Below are positions 1 through 11,599 of a stretch of 64,000 nt of DNA, in pieces. The position numbers and the translations under genes are program-made. This DNA comes from Zea mays (taxonomy: Eukaryota; Streptophyta; Magnoliopsida; Poales; Poaceae): contig NC_050097.1 of assembly GCF_902167145.1 (NCBI RefSeq), forward strand, positions 169,166,923 to 169,230,922. Direction: 5' to 3'. The notes beneath the pieces were generated by a model. It did not search any database. It saw only the letters and a list, made by a program, of their open reading frames with translations, and had not been told where the DNA came from. Position 1 is the stretch's first letter, and each line of letters starts with the position of its first letter.

Positions 1-660
1 CAATGACTAGTAGTACTTACTCCCGCCGATGCTTATGTATGTTATCGGGCCGAATAAATCCATGTGGAGTAGCTCCAGTGGCCTGTCAGTCGTCATGATG
101 TTCTTGTGTGGATGATGAACACCAACTTGCTTCCCTGCTTGACATGCGCTACAAACCTTGTCTTTCTCAAAATGAACATTGGTTAGTCCCAAAATGTGTT
201 CTCCCTTTAGAAGCTTATGAAGATTCTTCATCCCAACATGGGCTAGTCGGTGGTGCTAGAGCCAACCCATGTTAGTCTTAGCAATTAAGCAAGTGTCGAG
301 TTCAGCTCTATCAAAATCTACTAAGTATACCTGACCCTCTAACACTCTCTTAAATGCTACTGAATCATCACTCCTTCTAAAGACAGTAACACCTATATCT
401 ATGAAAAGACAATTGTAACCCATTTTACATAATTGTGAAACTGAAAGCAAGTTATAATCTAAAGAATCTACAAGAAAAACATTGGAAATAGAATGGTCAG
501 GTGATATAGCAATTTTACCCAAACCTTTGACCAAACCTTGATTTCCATCCCCGAATGTGATAGCTCTTTGGGGATCATGGTTTTTCTCGTAGGAGGAGAA
601 CATCCTTTTCTCCCCTATCATGTAGTTTGTGCACCCGCTATCGATGATCCAACTTGAGCT
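1..660 (-). pseudogene. D pol, 5' part: aspartic protease and start of integrase
   Basis: Read leftwards, the protease signature DSGCTNYM lies at about 655-620 and is followed by MIGEKRMFSSYEK and the usual Copia protease core (GLGKIAISP, LLSVSQLCKMGYNC). The GAG-pre-integrase and integrase zinc-binding region follows with HHRLAHVG near 250 and VCSACQAGKQ near 150, then the start of the catalytic core (LELLHMDLFGP). A TAG stop at about 255 sits where this family has Trp, just before HHRLAH. The remainder of pol (integrase core, RT, RNase H) lies outside the window. The frame differs from the upstream gag frame, and the join at 660-690 is not resolved. Confidence 0.82.
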
Positions 661-688
661 CCTGGATGCATAAACCTACAAAACAAAT

Positions 689-2382
689 TTAGGCCTTGTT
701 CTTAGGTACCCAAACGGTCTTGGGTCCTTTCACATTAGAAACAAGCACCTTGGGTACCCAAACACAAGTCTTTGACCCCTTGTGTTTGCCCCCAACATAT
801 TTGGTAACTACTTTGCCTGATTTGTTAGTTAGCACATAGGAAGCATCAAAAGTCTTGAAAGAAATGTTATGATCATTTGATGCAATAGGAGTTTTCTTCT
901 TAGGCAATTTAGCACGGGTTGATTGCCTAGAACTAGATGCCTCACTCTTATACATAAAAGCATGATTAGAGCCAGAGTGAGACTTTCTAGAGTGAATTCT
1001 CCTAATTTTGTGCTCGGGATAACCGGCAGGGTATAAAATGTAACCCTCGTTATCCTGAGGCATGGGAGCTTTGCCCTTAACAAAGTTAGACAATCTTTTA
1101 GGAGGGTCATTAAGCTTGACATTGTCTCCCTTTCGGAAGCCAATGCCATCCTTAATGCCAGGGCGTCTCCCACTATAAAGCATACTACGAGCAAATTTAA
1201 AATTTTCATTTTCTAACTCATGCTCGGCAATTTTAGCATCTAATTTTGCTATATGATCATTTTGTTGTTTAATCATAGCAATGTGATCATGAATAGCATC
1301 AATGTTAACATCTCTACATCTAGTGCAAATGGTAACATGCTCAACGGTAGATGTAGAGGGTTTGCAAGAATTTAGTTCAACAATCTTAGCATGTAATATG
1401 GCATTTTCATCTCTAAGATTGGAAATGGAACCATTGCAAACATTTAAGTCTTTAGCCTTAGCAATTAATTTTTCATACTCAATTTTAAGGCTAGAGAGTG
1501 ATGCATTCAATTTGTCAATCTTAGTAAGCAAATTAGCATTGTCATTTCTAAGGTTGACAAGAGAATCATCACTAACATCTAATTTCTCAACCTTAGCAAT
1601 TAGTTTGGCATTTTCATTTCTAAGGTTGGAGATAACATCATGGCAAGTGCTTAGCTCACTAGACAGTTTTTCACATTTTTCTACTTCCTGAGCATAAGCA
1701 TTTTTAACTTTAACATGCTTCTTATTTTCTTTAATTAGGAAGTCCTCTTGGATATCCAAGAGTTCATCCTTTTCATGAATAGCACTAATCAATTCATTTA
1801 GTTTTTCTTTTTGTTGCATGTTTAAGTTGGCAAAAAGGGTGAGCAAATCATCCTCGTCATCACTAGAGCTAGCCTCATCACTAGATGTTGCATATTTAGT
1901 GGAAGCTCTAGATTTTACCTTCTTCTTTTTGTCGTCATTTGTCATGAGGCACTTGTGGCCGACGTTTGGGAAGAGAAGGCCCTTGGTGACGGTGATGTTT
2001 GTGGCGTCCTCGTCGGAGGAGGAGTCGATGGAGCTCTCGTCCGAGTCCCACTCCCGGCAAACATGGGCATCGCCGCCCTTCTTCTTGTAGTGCCTCTTCT
2101 TTTCTCTCCTCTTTCCCTTCTTGTCGTTATCCCTGTCACTATCACTAGACAGAGGGCATTTAGCGATAAAGTGACTGGGCTTACCACACTTGTAGCAAAC
2201 CTTCTTGGAGCGGGACTTGTAGTCTTTCCCCCTCCTTTGCTTGAGGATTTGGCGAAAGTTCTTGATGATGAGCGCCATCTCCTCATTGTCGAGCTTGGAG
2301 GCATCGATGGGGACCCTACTTGGTGTAGAGTCTTCTTTCTTCTCCTCCGTTGCCTTGAAGGCGACGGGTTGCACCTCGGGTG
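689..2382 (-). pseudogene. D gag, C-terminal part (zinc knuckle and coiled coil)
   Basis: This is a long open stretch on the minus strand. It begins at the C insertion (PEVQPVAFKATEEKKED), passes a CCHC knuckle CYKCGKPSHFIAKC near 2185-2145, basic and acidic low-complexity tracts, and then about 200 residues of leucine-rich coiled coil with repeated 'NLRxENAxLxxKxxxLN' modules (about 1800-1380). It ends with a basic tail (VWVPKNKA) and a stop. SIRE-lineage Gag proteins have exactly this coiled-coil extension. The N-terminal half lies on the other side of element C at 13830-14769. Confidence 0.85.
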
Positions 2383-2861
2383 TGTTGGAACTTGCTATCC
2401 CGAGCAAGTTGATCCAACGAGGGAGTGAAGCAACGTAAACAGGGTTTTTGCTCGAGATGGCAATAGCTCTGTTAATCTAGCCTCTCAAGGGCACTGTGCG
2501 GGGGTATTTATAGGTATCTGAGTGCCCAGCGTCCAGTGTTAAGGACGCATGTGCCCTCAGGCACCTAGGTTATCCCCGGAATATTCCCATAAAGCGGGGT
2601 TATAGACCGTAATCACAGGGAGACCTTTACAAATTATAGCCCGTAATGCGCAACGGCCACGCAGGGCCTGTTATAATGGGCCGGATCACACGTGGGCCTC
2701 CATGTTGGATGAGGTCGCAAGATGAGACGACCTCGTCACGGGTCTTCGTCCGGCGACGTGTGGGATGAAGGGTAAGTCTGCCAGTTGTCTTGTCTCCATT
2801 GGTGCAGCGAGGTCGGCGAAGGCATCGAGCGAAGGGTGGCGTCTTCGCCTTCGCCCCAACA
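2383..2861 (-). repeat. Left LTR of C (3' LTR in element orientation)
   Basis: This 479-bp LTR begins TGTTGGAACTTGC and ends CGCCCCAACA. It matches the right LTR at about 96%. A long minus-strand open frame across it has no recognisable protein content and is not annotated. Confidence 0.93.
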
Positions 2862-3028
2862 TTTGCCCTCCGAGGGACCAGTTCGACTATGTCATCTGGT
2901 GCCGAAGACGTCGCTAGATGGTGGAGACGTTGCCCTCGCTCGAAGTGGTTCCGCTGGGGTTTTTGACATGACCGTTGATTGACGCCGTACTGTTGGATTG
3001 CGGGTTTCCCGAAGCGTCGCGCCCTGTG

Positions 3029-3036
3029 TATAAAAG
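3029..3036 (+). promoter_or_regulatory. TATA box of the antisense gene in C
   Basis: TATAAAAG lies 171 bases before the ATG at 3200 and reads toward the antisense gene, opposite to the retrotransposon. The GC-rich leader between them resembles a cereal 5' UTR. Element B has a similarly placed TATA box (46251-46258). Confidence 0.6.
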
Positions 3037-3199
3037 GGGGCGGGGGGCGGCGCGTTTTGAACTTTATCTTTCCGCGCTCCGCGAAAACCCTAACTTCCTT
3101 CTCAAACCGCTCGCTGCTCGCCTGCCCTCCTTGCTCTTGCTCGTCGGAGATCTGGCCCGTGTGAAGCAGACCGCCCGCCGCCGCCGACGGTACGTAGCG

Positions 3200-6100
3200 A
3201 TGTCGTCCTCTTCCTCTTCTGCTGCCGCTACACCGCCTGCCGGCGCGTTGTCCGAGGAGACGCTGAGCAATGTGGCGGAGGAGTTGCACGCCGACGACAC
3301 AGTGGAGCTCGGCGTGTCGCGGATGTCCTCGGTCCACGTGCAAGACATGCAACAGCTTGGTTATTTCGGCGGCGGAGTGGCACGTGTCCCGGGGACGGAG
3401 GAGGTCCCCGAGCCGGAAGGCGAGTTGGTTGTCTTCGAGGCTTTTTTCGCCGCTGGCCTTCGTCTGCCCGCGCATCGATTTGTGGGAGAAGTTCTGCGTA
3501 GATTCAACGTCCAAGTCCACCAGCTGACGCCGAATGCCGTGGTGGCTCTGGCGAAATATGTCTGGGCAACGACTTCGTACGGCGGGCAGCCCTCGGTCGA
3601 AGTCTTCGCGAAGTATTATTGTCTGCATTGGCAGAAAAGGAAAATCGGAAATAATATTGCTCAATTTGGATCTTGCACGTTTACGCCGAAGACGGGCAAG
3701 ACTTCGATGGAAGTCGTTGAGTTGGTTCCCTACGCCCGAAATAAATGGGGCAACTAGTGGGAATTTTGGTTCTACGTTGCCGAAGGCACAGTCGAAGACC
3801 ATCCGGGGCTCCCCGTGGCTGAGATGTGTTTGCATTATTACTCAGCGTACCCGCAGTTTGAAGTAGCGGAGGAGGATGCAGACGAAGGGGCCCTGCGGTG
3901 CGCGGCCGGCATGAGTAGCGGGCGCGATCTGATTGAGGAGTTTGTCGCGTATGGGGTGTGGCCCTTGGCGCGTGGCTGGGCGCTGGGCGAAGTATGCCCT
4001 CGCCAGATGCCTTCCCGTGGCGGGATGCTGGTGCGGAGTCCCGCCTTCGCACTAGATTTGCATGGCCGAGATCCCGCCGGGTTCGTGCGTGAGGCGGAGG
4101 ATGGGGCGGTGCGGATTGTTGGTCGCTACGTGCCAAAGACGGAGGCCCAGCGTAGTTGGGATATACGCGGATCCAACGATTGTTTGAATAGGGTCTTCGA
4201 GTTGAACCGTCTACCGTATGGCGGTTATCCCGGGCAAGACGTTGTCGACCGCCGCGGGAAAAAACCGGCGGCTGAGACTGAAGACGACCCCGCGCCGGCG
4301 GCCGCCCCATCCACTAAGAAGAGGAAGCTAGGTACTGCGATGGGAGGACTGGGAGTCTCCGATAGTTTTGCTATGGAGTTGATGGGGACATGTGCGGCCC
4401 CCGGGGGAAGGATGTCTTTGCCCGAGCTCCGGGAGTCTTCGGCGCGGATGCTGAAGGTTACTGGGGGTTGGTGGCCTAAGAACGTTCCTATCCCCCGCGC
4501 GGTCGGCGAAGACTTTTTTACATCTCGCATGGTTCGTGACTTGGGAGTGTTTCCTTATGGACGGAATATTGCTGCTGTTGTGTCGGCATTGATGGACAAG
4601 GATCATCAGGAAACTGTGCAGAAGCGCCGGGCGGTCATCAGGCTGCCCGAGGCTAGGCCGAAGAGGGCGCGGGGGACTGCGAAGGCTGCCACCCCCGGCG
4701 GTAGCCAGCCGACGCTTGCGGCGAAGTCGGCCGCCCCTGGGTCCAGCAAGGTGTCGGAGGTCGTGAAGGCAGCCGGCGCCGGCGGAACCAAGACTGCCTC
4801 GGCCGGAGCCGCGAAGGCCCGAGAATTACTTTCGCCGAGGAAGCGTGTTGCCGATTTCGGCACCAATATTAGTGTGGACGATTATCTCATTGGTAAGTCG
4901 TTGGCCCGAGTTTGTTTTTTTTACTGTTGGTACGTTGCAGGATCGGGCGATGGGCAACTTGTTGTTGTTCCGCCTGCGGTGGCGACCACGGTGTCTGCCG
5001 CGGTGCCTGGGGCGAAGGGTAGCGCTCTCAGTGCTGGCGGTGAGATTTCGGCGCTCACTGCCGTCAAGGACGAAGCGGGCACTGTGTCCCGCCGGCTGAG
5101 GGAGGCATCGTAGCGGCTAAATCAGGTAAGTTGAGCTAGACTTCGTTGTTTACCGCTTTCGTGGGGATTGTGGTCTTATGTGTGTCTTTTAGGCGGCTGA
5201 CTTCGCTGACCGCGTGGCGTCGGGGGCCCTTACGGCGGTTGTGTCTGCCGAAGTCGAGAGACTTCGGGCGCAGCATGCTGACGCCGTCCGGGAAAAGTCG
5301 GCCGCCGATAGCAAGTGCCGCAAGCTGGCGGAGAAGGTGGCCGCCCTGGAGGGTGAGAGGACTGACCTCCGGCGCCAGCTGGTGGAGGAGAGGAGGGAGG
5401 CTAATCAGGCCCTCGCCAAGGCACAGTCGGCGCAGGCGGAGGCCAATTTGGCGCGGGTGGAGGGTAGTCTCGCCAGCCAGCGCGCCAAGGAGTGGGAGAC
5501 GCGGTTCAACGCTCTGCAGGCCCGCATGGAGAGGGCCGAGGCTTCAACGCGCTCGGAAGTTGAGCAGACGCGCAAACAGCTCATGGACTCATACCGCGAG
5601 CTGGGCGCGCGGATCGCTGACTTCGAAGTGCCCGATCGAGAGTCAGGCCTTCGCTGCCTCGAGTGGCTGCAAGAGGAGTTGTTGGCGCTCCCGACCATTG
5701 TGGAGGGATTTATGTCCTTTGCCTCCCTCGTCACCTGCGAAGGGGCGATGAACGCGCTGTCCCGCGAAGGGTGCAGTCACTATGAGGTCTTCGACCGATC
5801 TGATGAAGATTTCAAGCGTGAGATTTACAAGGTCGAGGACCCTGTGGTGAAGGACTCCGCGGGAGCCCTCTTTGACCGGATGTGGGGCCCCCACGGTCGG
5901 GAGGTGGTTAGGGAGCGGTCCGACCGTGCGAGGGATCAGGTAATGTTTATCTTTTGTTTAGTGTTGTTGAATGTGGGTTATACGTGGGCTTGCTGAATCG
6001 GTGTGCTGTGTTGTAGGCGGCGCGTGCCGAGAACGTGGAGGACTTTGGAGCTTTGAACAGCGCGCGGCCTGAAGCGGAGTCGAACCCGGTGGCGGCCGAG

Positions 6101-6811
6101 GCCGAGGTCGACCCGGCGCCGCCCCTGGAAGCCGGCGAAGGCTCCCTCGCTGCCCCTGCGGCTATTGTGTCCGGTGGTGGCTCGTCGCCAACCGCTGTGC
6201 CGAGGGCTGAGGATCCCCCGAAGACGGCGGCGGAGCGGGCAGCGGAGGATCCCACGGCGACTGGGTCTTCGCAGGTGGCTTAGTGGGTGTGGGTAGTTAG
6301 AGAATTTTGTCTATGTTGCTGAACCTTGGTTGCTGTGTAGGTTCAAGATTTTGGGCCTGCGCACGCAACCGCTACTGCTAATTTTGTGGCGGCTTCGACT
6401 GTGGATGCTGGGAATGAATCGGATGAGTCTGCTTCTAAGTTTTCTGGTTTTGGTGACTCTGGGAGTTCGGTTGAGTGGACGGAAGAGTCATCGGATGAGG
6501 ACTTGGATTACTTTGCGGCCTTGGATGTGGCAGTGGCGGAGGCTTCGCCGCGTGTTGCGGATGCTGAAGTTGTGCCTGGTCCGAGTGCTGGGCGTAGGCG
6601 GCGAAGGGCAGTTGCGAAGCGTAGAGTGAGTGAGGTGGATGGCGGTCGGCTTCGTGTGGGCAGGGCTGGCAAGCAGGAATTGTTGTCCTCGCCGGCCGTT
6701 GCGAGTGTAGGTGAGGGGGAGTTGCGAAGTCTTTTTGAGGGTGAGGAGCTTAGGATAATGTTATTTAACTATAGGGAGATAGGAATCATTCCGAAGGCTA
6801 AACCAATGTGA
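3200..6811 (+). pseudogene. Antisense spliced gene of C (PF04195-type N-domain, coiled coil, C-terminal GC-x-H domain)
   Basis: The start ATG is at 3200 (MSSSSSSAAATPP). Residues around 80-210 match the plant 'putative gypsy type transposon' domain (FFAAGLRLPAHRFVGEVLRR, HQLTPNAVVALAKYVWA). Then come a Pro/Ala/Lys-rich region, a coiled coil (about 5260-5600) and a C-terminal part with GAMNALSREGCSHYEVF and MWGPHGRE. Likely phase-0 introns are 5126-5192, 5940-6016 and 6275-6340, all GT-AG. A 48-bp GT-AG stretch at 4893-4940 keeps the frame open and may or may not be spliced. Nonsense codons at 3755 (W to TAG) and 5111 (probably CAG to TAG) make this copy broken. The molecular function of the family is unknown to me. 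It runs opposite to gag-pol and ends about 230 bp before a tandem repeat. Confidence 0.75.
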
Positions 6812-7465
6812 GGTGTGGTGCCCTCGCTGTAAGTATGTTACTATAGTTTGTATGATGAGGCCGTGTGCCTTCGCGCATCCGGCTATGTCTATAGGGACGT
6901 TATGCGCTTGGTAGGGCGCATTTATTATGTTGGTCTGGTTGCGCCTGTAGCTGGTCTGTGCGCGGATAGTTTCTTGGTGTAGACTTGTGCATGGACGTAA
7001 TGCGCTTGCGTTTTGGCACGCTTGTTGAATTAATCCGGCTGCGCCCTTAGGCGAGTTTTGCACGGATAGTCTTTTGAGGAAGACTTCGATTTTGCGTATG
7101 TGTTGCGCTAGTCCGGCTGCACCCTTAGGTGACTTTTGCATGGATAGTCTTTCGGAGAAGACTTCGATTTTGCGCACTTGTTGTGCTAGTCCGGCTGCAC
7201 CCTTAGGCGACTTTTGCGCGAATAGTCTTTCGGAGAAGACTTCGATTTTGCGCACTTGTTGTGCTAGTCCGGCTGCACCCTTAGGCGACTTTTGCGCGGA
7301 TAGTCTTTCGGAGAAGACTTCGATTTTGCGCACTTGTTGTGCTAGTCCGGCTGCACCCTTAGGCGACTTTTGCGCGGATAGTCTTTCGGAGAAGACTTCA
7401 ATTTTGCGCACTTGTTGTGCTAGTCCGACTGCACCCTTAGGCGACTTTTGCGCGGAGTGTCGCAC
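6812..7465. repeat. 78-bp tandem repeat of C between the antisense gene and pol
   Basis: About five and a half near-identical 78-bp units occupy 7040-7460. Each contains the core GCACCCTTAGGCGACTTTTG; cores start near 7041, 7118, 7196, 7274, 7352 and 7430. More degenerate units extend back to about 6840. Because 78 is a multiple of three, repetitive open frames appear on both strands (26-aa repeats); these are artefacts of periodicity. Elements B and E carry related cores in the same position. Confidence 0.9.
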
Positions 7466-7684
7466 GCGAGGGTAGCTAGCGCTGCCCCTCGCGGTGACTT
7501 TGTATTGGTCGAATGTCGAAGACCGTCGACGCGGTGTTTTTTCGACGTAGATTTTTGCGGGGGATTTTTCGATTGTATATTACATGGCTCCGCCTCGTTA
7601 AAAACCTCACCCCCCGGGAGGAAAAGAGTGCGGGCCAGAATAAAATTGTTTTGCGAATTACAAGGGCGAGCTGTCCCTAAGGAG

Positions 7685-10600
7685 TCAAACAAAAAATTTG
7701 CGGAGATTATCAATGTTCCAAGAATGCTCCAAGTCCTCGCCGGCTGGCGTTGCGAGCCTGTACACGCTAGGCGAAGCCTTCATCTTGACGATAAAAGGGC
7801 CCTCCCACTTGGGCTCCAGCTTGCCCCGGGACTCTGTCCGGGCTGTCCGGACGAGTACGAGGTCTCCTTCGCTGAATTCCCTCGGGATGACTGCGTGGTC
7901 ATGCCATGCTTTTGTTTGGGCTTGGTATTTATTTAGAGCCTGTAGGGCGAAGACGCGGTCTCCATCGATGAGATCCTTCGAAGTGGGCTCGTCCACGTCA
8001 GGGACAGCTGACGAGACTGTCCGTGGGGACCCATGTTTTATTTCTTGCGGGGTCATGGCCTCCGATCCATATAGAAGGCGGAAAGGGGTGAACCCAGTCA
8101 CCCTGCACTCAGTCGTGTTTAGTGCCCAGACCGCTTCAGGTAACAAATCAGCCCACTTGCCCTTTTTATCGTCGAGGAGCATCTTCTTGACAGCTGTGAA
8201 AATTTTGCCATTTGCGCGTTCCACAACTCCGTTGGACTGCGGGTGGTATACTGAGGCGAAGGCAAGCTTGGTGCCAATGGAGAAGCAGAAATCCTTGAAG
8301 TCTTGGCTGTCAAATTGCTTGCCATTCTCAACTGTGAGTTCGGATGGGACTCCGAAGCGGCAAACAATGTTTTGCCAGAAGAATTTCTATGCAGTCTTTG
8401 ATGTTATTGTGGATACAGCCCTCGCCTCGATCCATTTGGTAAAATACTCGACAGCGACGAAGGTGAACTTGAGGTTCCCCTGAGCCGTGGGCAGGGGCCC
8501 GACAATGTCTAGGCCCCAGCGCTGGAGGGGCCATGTGTGGGCGATTAGTTTCGTGAATTGCAAAGGGCTTCCTGATCGAGGAGAAAACTTCTGGCAGGCT
8601 TCGCAGGACCTTGTGACCCGATTTGCGGCGCAGATCATTGCGGGCCATTAGAAACCTTGATGGATCACCTTTGCGGCTAGGGCCCTTGGCCCTGCGTGAG
8701 AGCCGCAAGTACCACTGTGTTCGCGCAGGATTTGGACGCCTTCGGTCTCGGTGACACATTTGAGCATGGGTTGACTGACCCCCTTCTTGTAAAGCTGGCC
8801 TTCAATTAGTGCGAAGTCCCGGCTTCGATGTTTGAGGTGCTTGGCCTCATTGATGTCGGTTGGATGGTAGTACCCCTGTAGAAACAGGGTTATTGGTGCC
8901 CACCAGTCTTCGGTCATAATAAGGTTGACTATGCGGTGGCCCTCGCTATCATTGGTTATTTGGAGCCCTTCGGGGCTGTGGACGGCTGGCGTGCCGATAA
9001 CATGGTAGAACACGTTGGAGGGCAGGGACTCGCCTCTGGCGGCAGCCTTGGCCAATGCGTCGGCCTCCTCATTCTTGGTTCGGTCCACATGCTGCAAGGT
9101 GAAACCTTTGAATTGTCTCTCGAGACTACGGATAGCCGCGAGGTATTGCATAAGTGTGGGGTCCTTCGTTGCGTAGTCTTTCTCGACTTGGCCGACGACT
9201 ACCTTGGAGTCTGTTCTGATAATGCAGGTAGTGACACCAAGGGCCCTTAGTTTGCGGAGGCCGAGGATGACAGCTTCGTATTCTGCTATGTTGTTAGTGC
9301 ATCTATCAGACTCCAGAGCAAAGCTGAGGCGTGTCGCGTATCTGTGCTTGACCCTTGTAGGTGAGGTGATGACTGCAGCAGCGCCTGCCCCCGCGTGGCA
9401 CCATGCGTCGTCGCAATGGATTGTCCAAACCTTCTCTGCGGACGGGTCCGGCTGTGTTATTGGCCCAGTCCAGTCGACGATGAAGTCTGCCAGAACTTGT
9501 GACTTGATGGTTGTCCTTGGCTTGAATGTGATGTGGTAGCCGGAGAGTTCGGCCGCCCATTTGGCAATCCGGACCGATGCCTCCGGGTTTCTGAACAATT
9601 CGCCGAGTCCCCTATCTGAGGTGACCCGAACCTTGAATGCTTCAAAATAGTGGCGCAATTTGCGAGAAGCCATAACAACTGCATAGGTAATCTTTTCCAG
9701 TTCCGTCATATTGCATTTGGATGGTGTGAGCACTTCGGAGACGTAATAAACTGGACATTGCCTGATCATGCCCTCTACTGTCTGCTCTTGAACCAGTGTC
9801 GCACTGACCGCATGTGGCGAAGCCGCAACATAGAGCAACAGGGGTAGCGAAGAGTCGGGGCTTGTAAGAACTGCCAATTCCGATAGGTACTGTTTCAATG
9901 AGGCGAAGGCCGCCGCCTGCTCTGGTCCCCAAGCGAAGTCTTTTGCGCCGCGGAGAGTTTTGAGGAAGGGGAAACTTCGCTCTATGGATTTGGAGATGAA
10001 TCTGTTGAGGGCGGCCAATCTGCTTGTCAGGTGTTGGACGTCTCTGGCTGACCGCGGGGGCGTCATGTTGATGATGGCCTGAATTTTGGTTGGGTTGGCC
10101 TCGATTCCGCGGTGTGACACCAGGTAGCCCAATATTTTCCCCTGGCGAACGGCGAAGACGCACTTTTCGGGGTTTAGGCGAAGTCGTGCATCCTGCATGT
10201 TCGCAAACGTTTCGGCGAGGTCAGCAAGATGGTCCTCCTTGCTTCTGCTGGCGACGACGATGTCGTCCACATACGTGAATATATTTCTGCCGACTTGCCC
10301 CTCGAGCACCGTTCTGGTAAGCCGGGAGAAAGTGGACCCGGCGTTCTTGAGTCCCTCTGGCATTCTGATGAAGCAATACGTGCCGAAGGGTGTTATGAAG
10401 CTGGTGCTGGCCTTGTCCTCCTCCTTCATGTATATTTGATGGTAGCCGGAGAAGCAGTTAAGGAGTGACATGACTTCGCACCCGGCCACGCTATCGACTA
10501 TTTTGTCGATCCGAGGCAGCGGGAAGTTGTCCTTTGGGCAGGCCTTGTTGAGACTGGTGAAATCGATGCATATCCGCCATTTGCCGCTCTTTTTCTGCAC

Positions 10601-11580
10601 CATCACAACGTTGGCGAGCCATGTGGGGTAGGCTACTGGCTCGATAAATTTGGCCTCCAGGAGGCGATGTACTTCGGCCATGGCGGCTTCTGTCTTCTCA
10701 TCAGACATTTTGCGGAGCCGCTGTTTTTTCGGTCTCACCGAAGGGTCGATTCCCAAGCTGTGCTCGATGATGGAGCGACTGACTCCGACCAGGTCGAGGG
10801 CGGACCAGGCGAAGACGTCTTTGTTCTTGGACAAATAGCAGAGGAGTTTCTCCTCGTCATGCGAAGTGAGGTCTTCGCTGATGGTGACCGTCTATTTGGG
10901 CGTGGCCTAGTCGAGGGGAACAGTCTTGGTCCCGTCGTTGCTCTGTAGCTGTGCTTTGTCGTGTTCTTTGTCAGTTGGGCTGGCAGACGCGGGGACCTCG
11001 CGCTGGGCCGTGAGGCAGTGCACATTTCTTTGTCCGGGGACGAAGTCCCGTTCTATGTTTCGTGCAGTCTGCTGATTGCCGTAGACCGTGATGGCGCCTT
11101 GCGGACCTGGTGTCTTCATGCACAGGTAAAGTCCGTGAATGGCTGCCTCAAACTTGTTGATGGAGCCCTGGCCCATAATGGCGTTGTACGGATACACCAT
11201 GTCGATGATATCGAGTGTGACTTGCTCACTTCGGACATTGGGTGCTACACCGAAGGAGAGAGGTAACTCTATTTTGCCGACAGGAAAGGTGCCCTTGCCG
11301 CCGAAACCGTACAACGGGTTGTCCGAAGGCTTGAGCAGGCTGTGGCTTATGCCCATGCGGTCAAAGGCATGGAGGAAAATAATGTCTGCTTGGCTGCCAT
11401 TGTCGACTAGGACTTTGTGCAGGTCCCAGCCTGCCACGCTGCAGTTGATAACCATGGCGTCGATGTGGGGGGCGCTGCGCAGATCGACGTCTCGGGCGTC
11501 GAAGGTTAGCGGCACATGGGACCACTTCGTCTGTACGACCGGATCGGTGATGGCGACGTGGTTGATGCTGCGGTAGTGGT
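7685..11580 (-). pseudogene. C pol: protease, RT, RNase H, archaeal-type RNase H, integrase
   Basis: The protease (about 11515-11100) has the active site VLVDNGSQADIIF, with the Asn seen in Tat elements. Two TAG stops near 10907 and 10892 follow in the same frame. RT carries ICIDFTSLNKACPKDNFPLP and the catalytic YVDDIVVAS (about 10270); then the Ty3-type RNase H (LLLYVAASPHAVSATLVQE) and a second RNase H (VWTIHCDDAW, NIAEYEAVILGL). Integrase has the HHCC region (HSGTCGSHAG, CEACQ), and core residues in LDIVGPLP, VENGKQFDS and SNGVVERANG, ending near 7685. Further stops at 8648 (expected Tyr) and about 8387 (CAG to TAG) inactivate it. Confidence 0.9.
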
Positions 11581-11599
11581 CCCGTTTCTGCCGCTTCGT

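Noticed and set aside
2627..3835. 402-aa open frame on the minus strand
   Set aside because: It spans the LTR of C and the antisense gene's leader on the opposite strand. The translation is Arg/Pro-rich with no domain and reflects high GC content.
3681..4310. 209-aa minus-strand open frame
   Set aside because: It is the opposite-strand shadow of the PF04195-type gene in C, with no domain of its own.
4893..4940. 48-bp GT-AG intron in the antisense gene of C
   Set aside because: It is shorter than usual plant introns and keeps the frame open, so it is mentioned but not treated as a certain intron.
7040..7460. Possible CRISPR-like array
   Set aside because: Units are contiguous and near-identical over their full length with no unique spacers, and the genome is a plant nuclear one.
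6761..7465. Repetitive 234-aa (minus) and 133-aa (plus) proteins
   Set aside because: They arise because the 78-bp tandem unit is a multiple of three. Both strands are open, which indicates repeat periodicity rather than coding.
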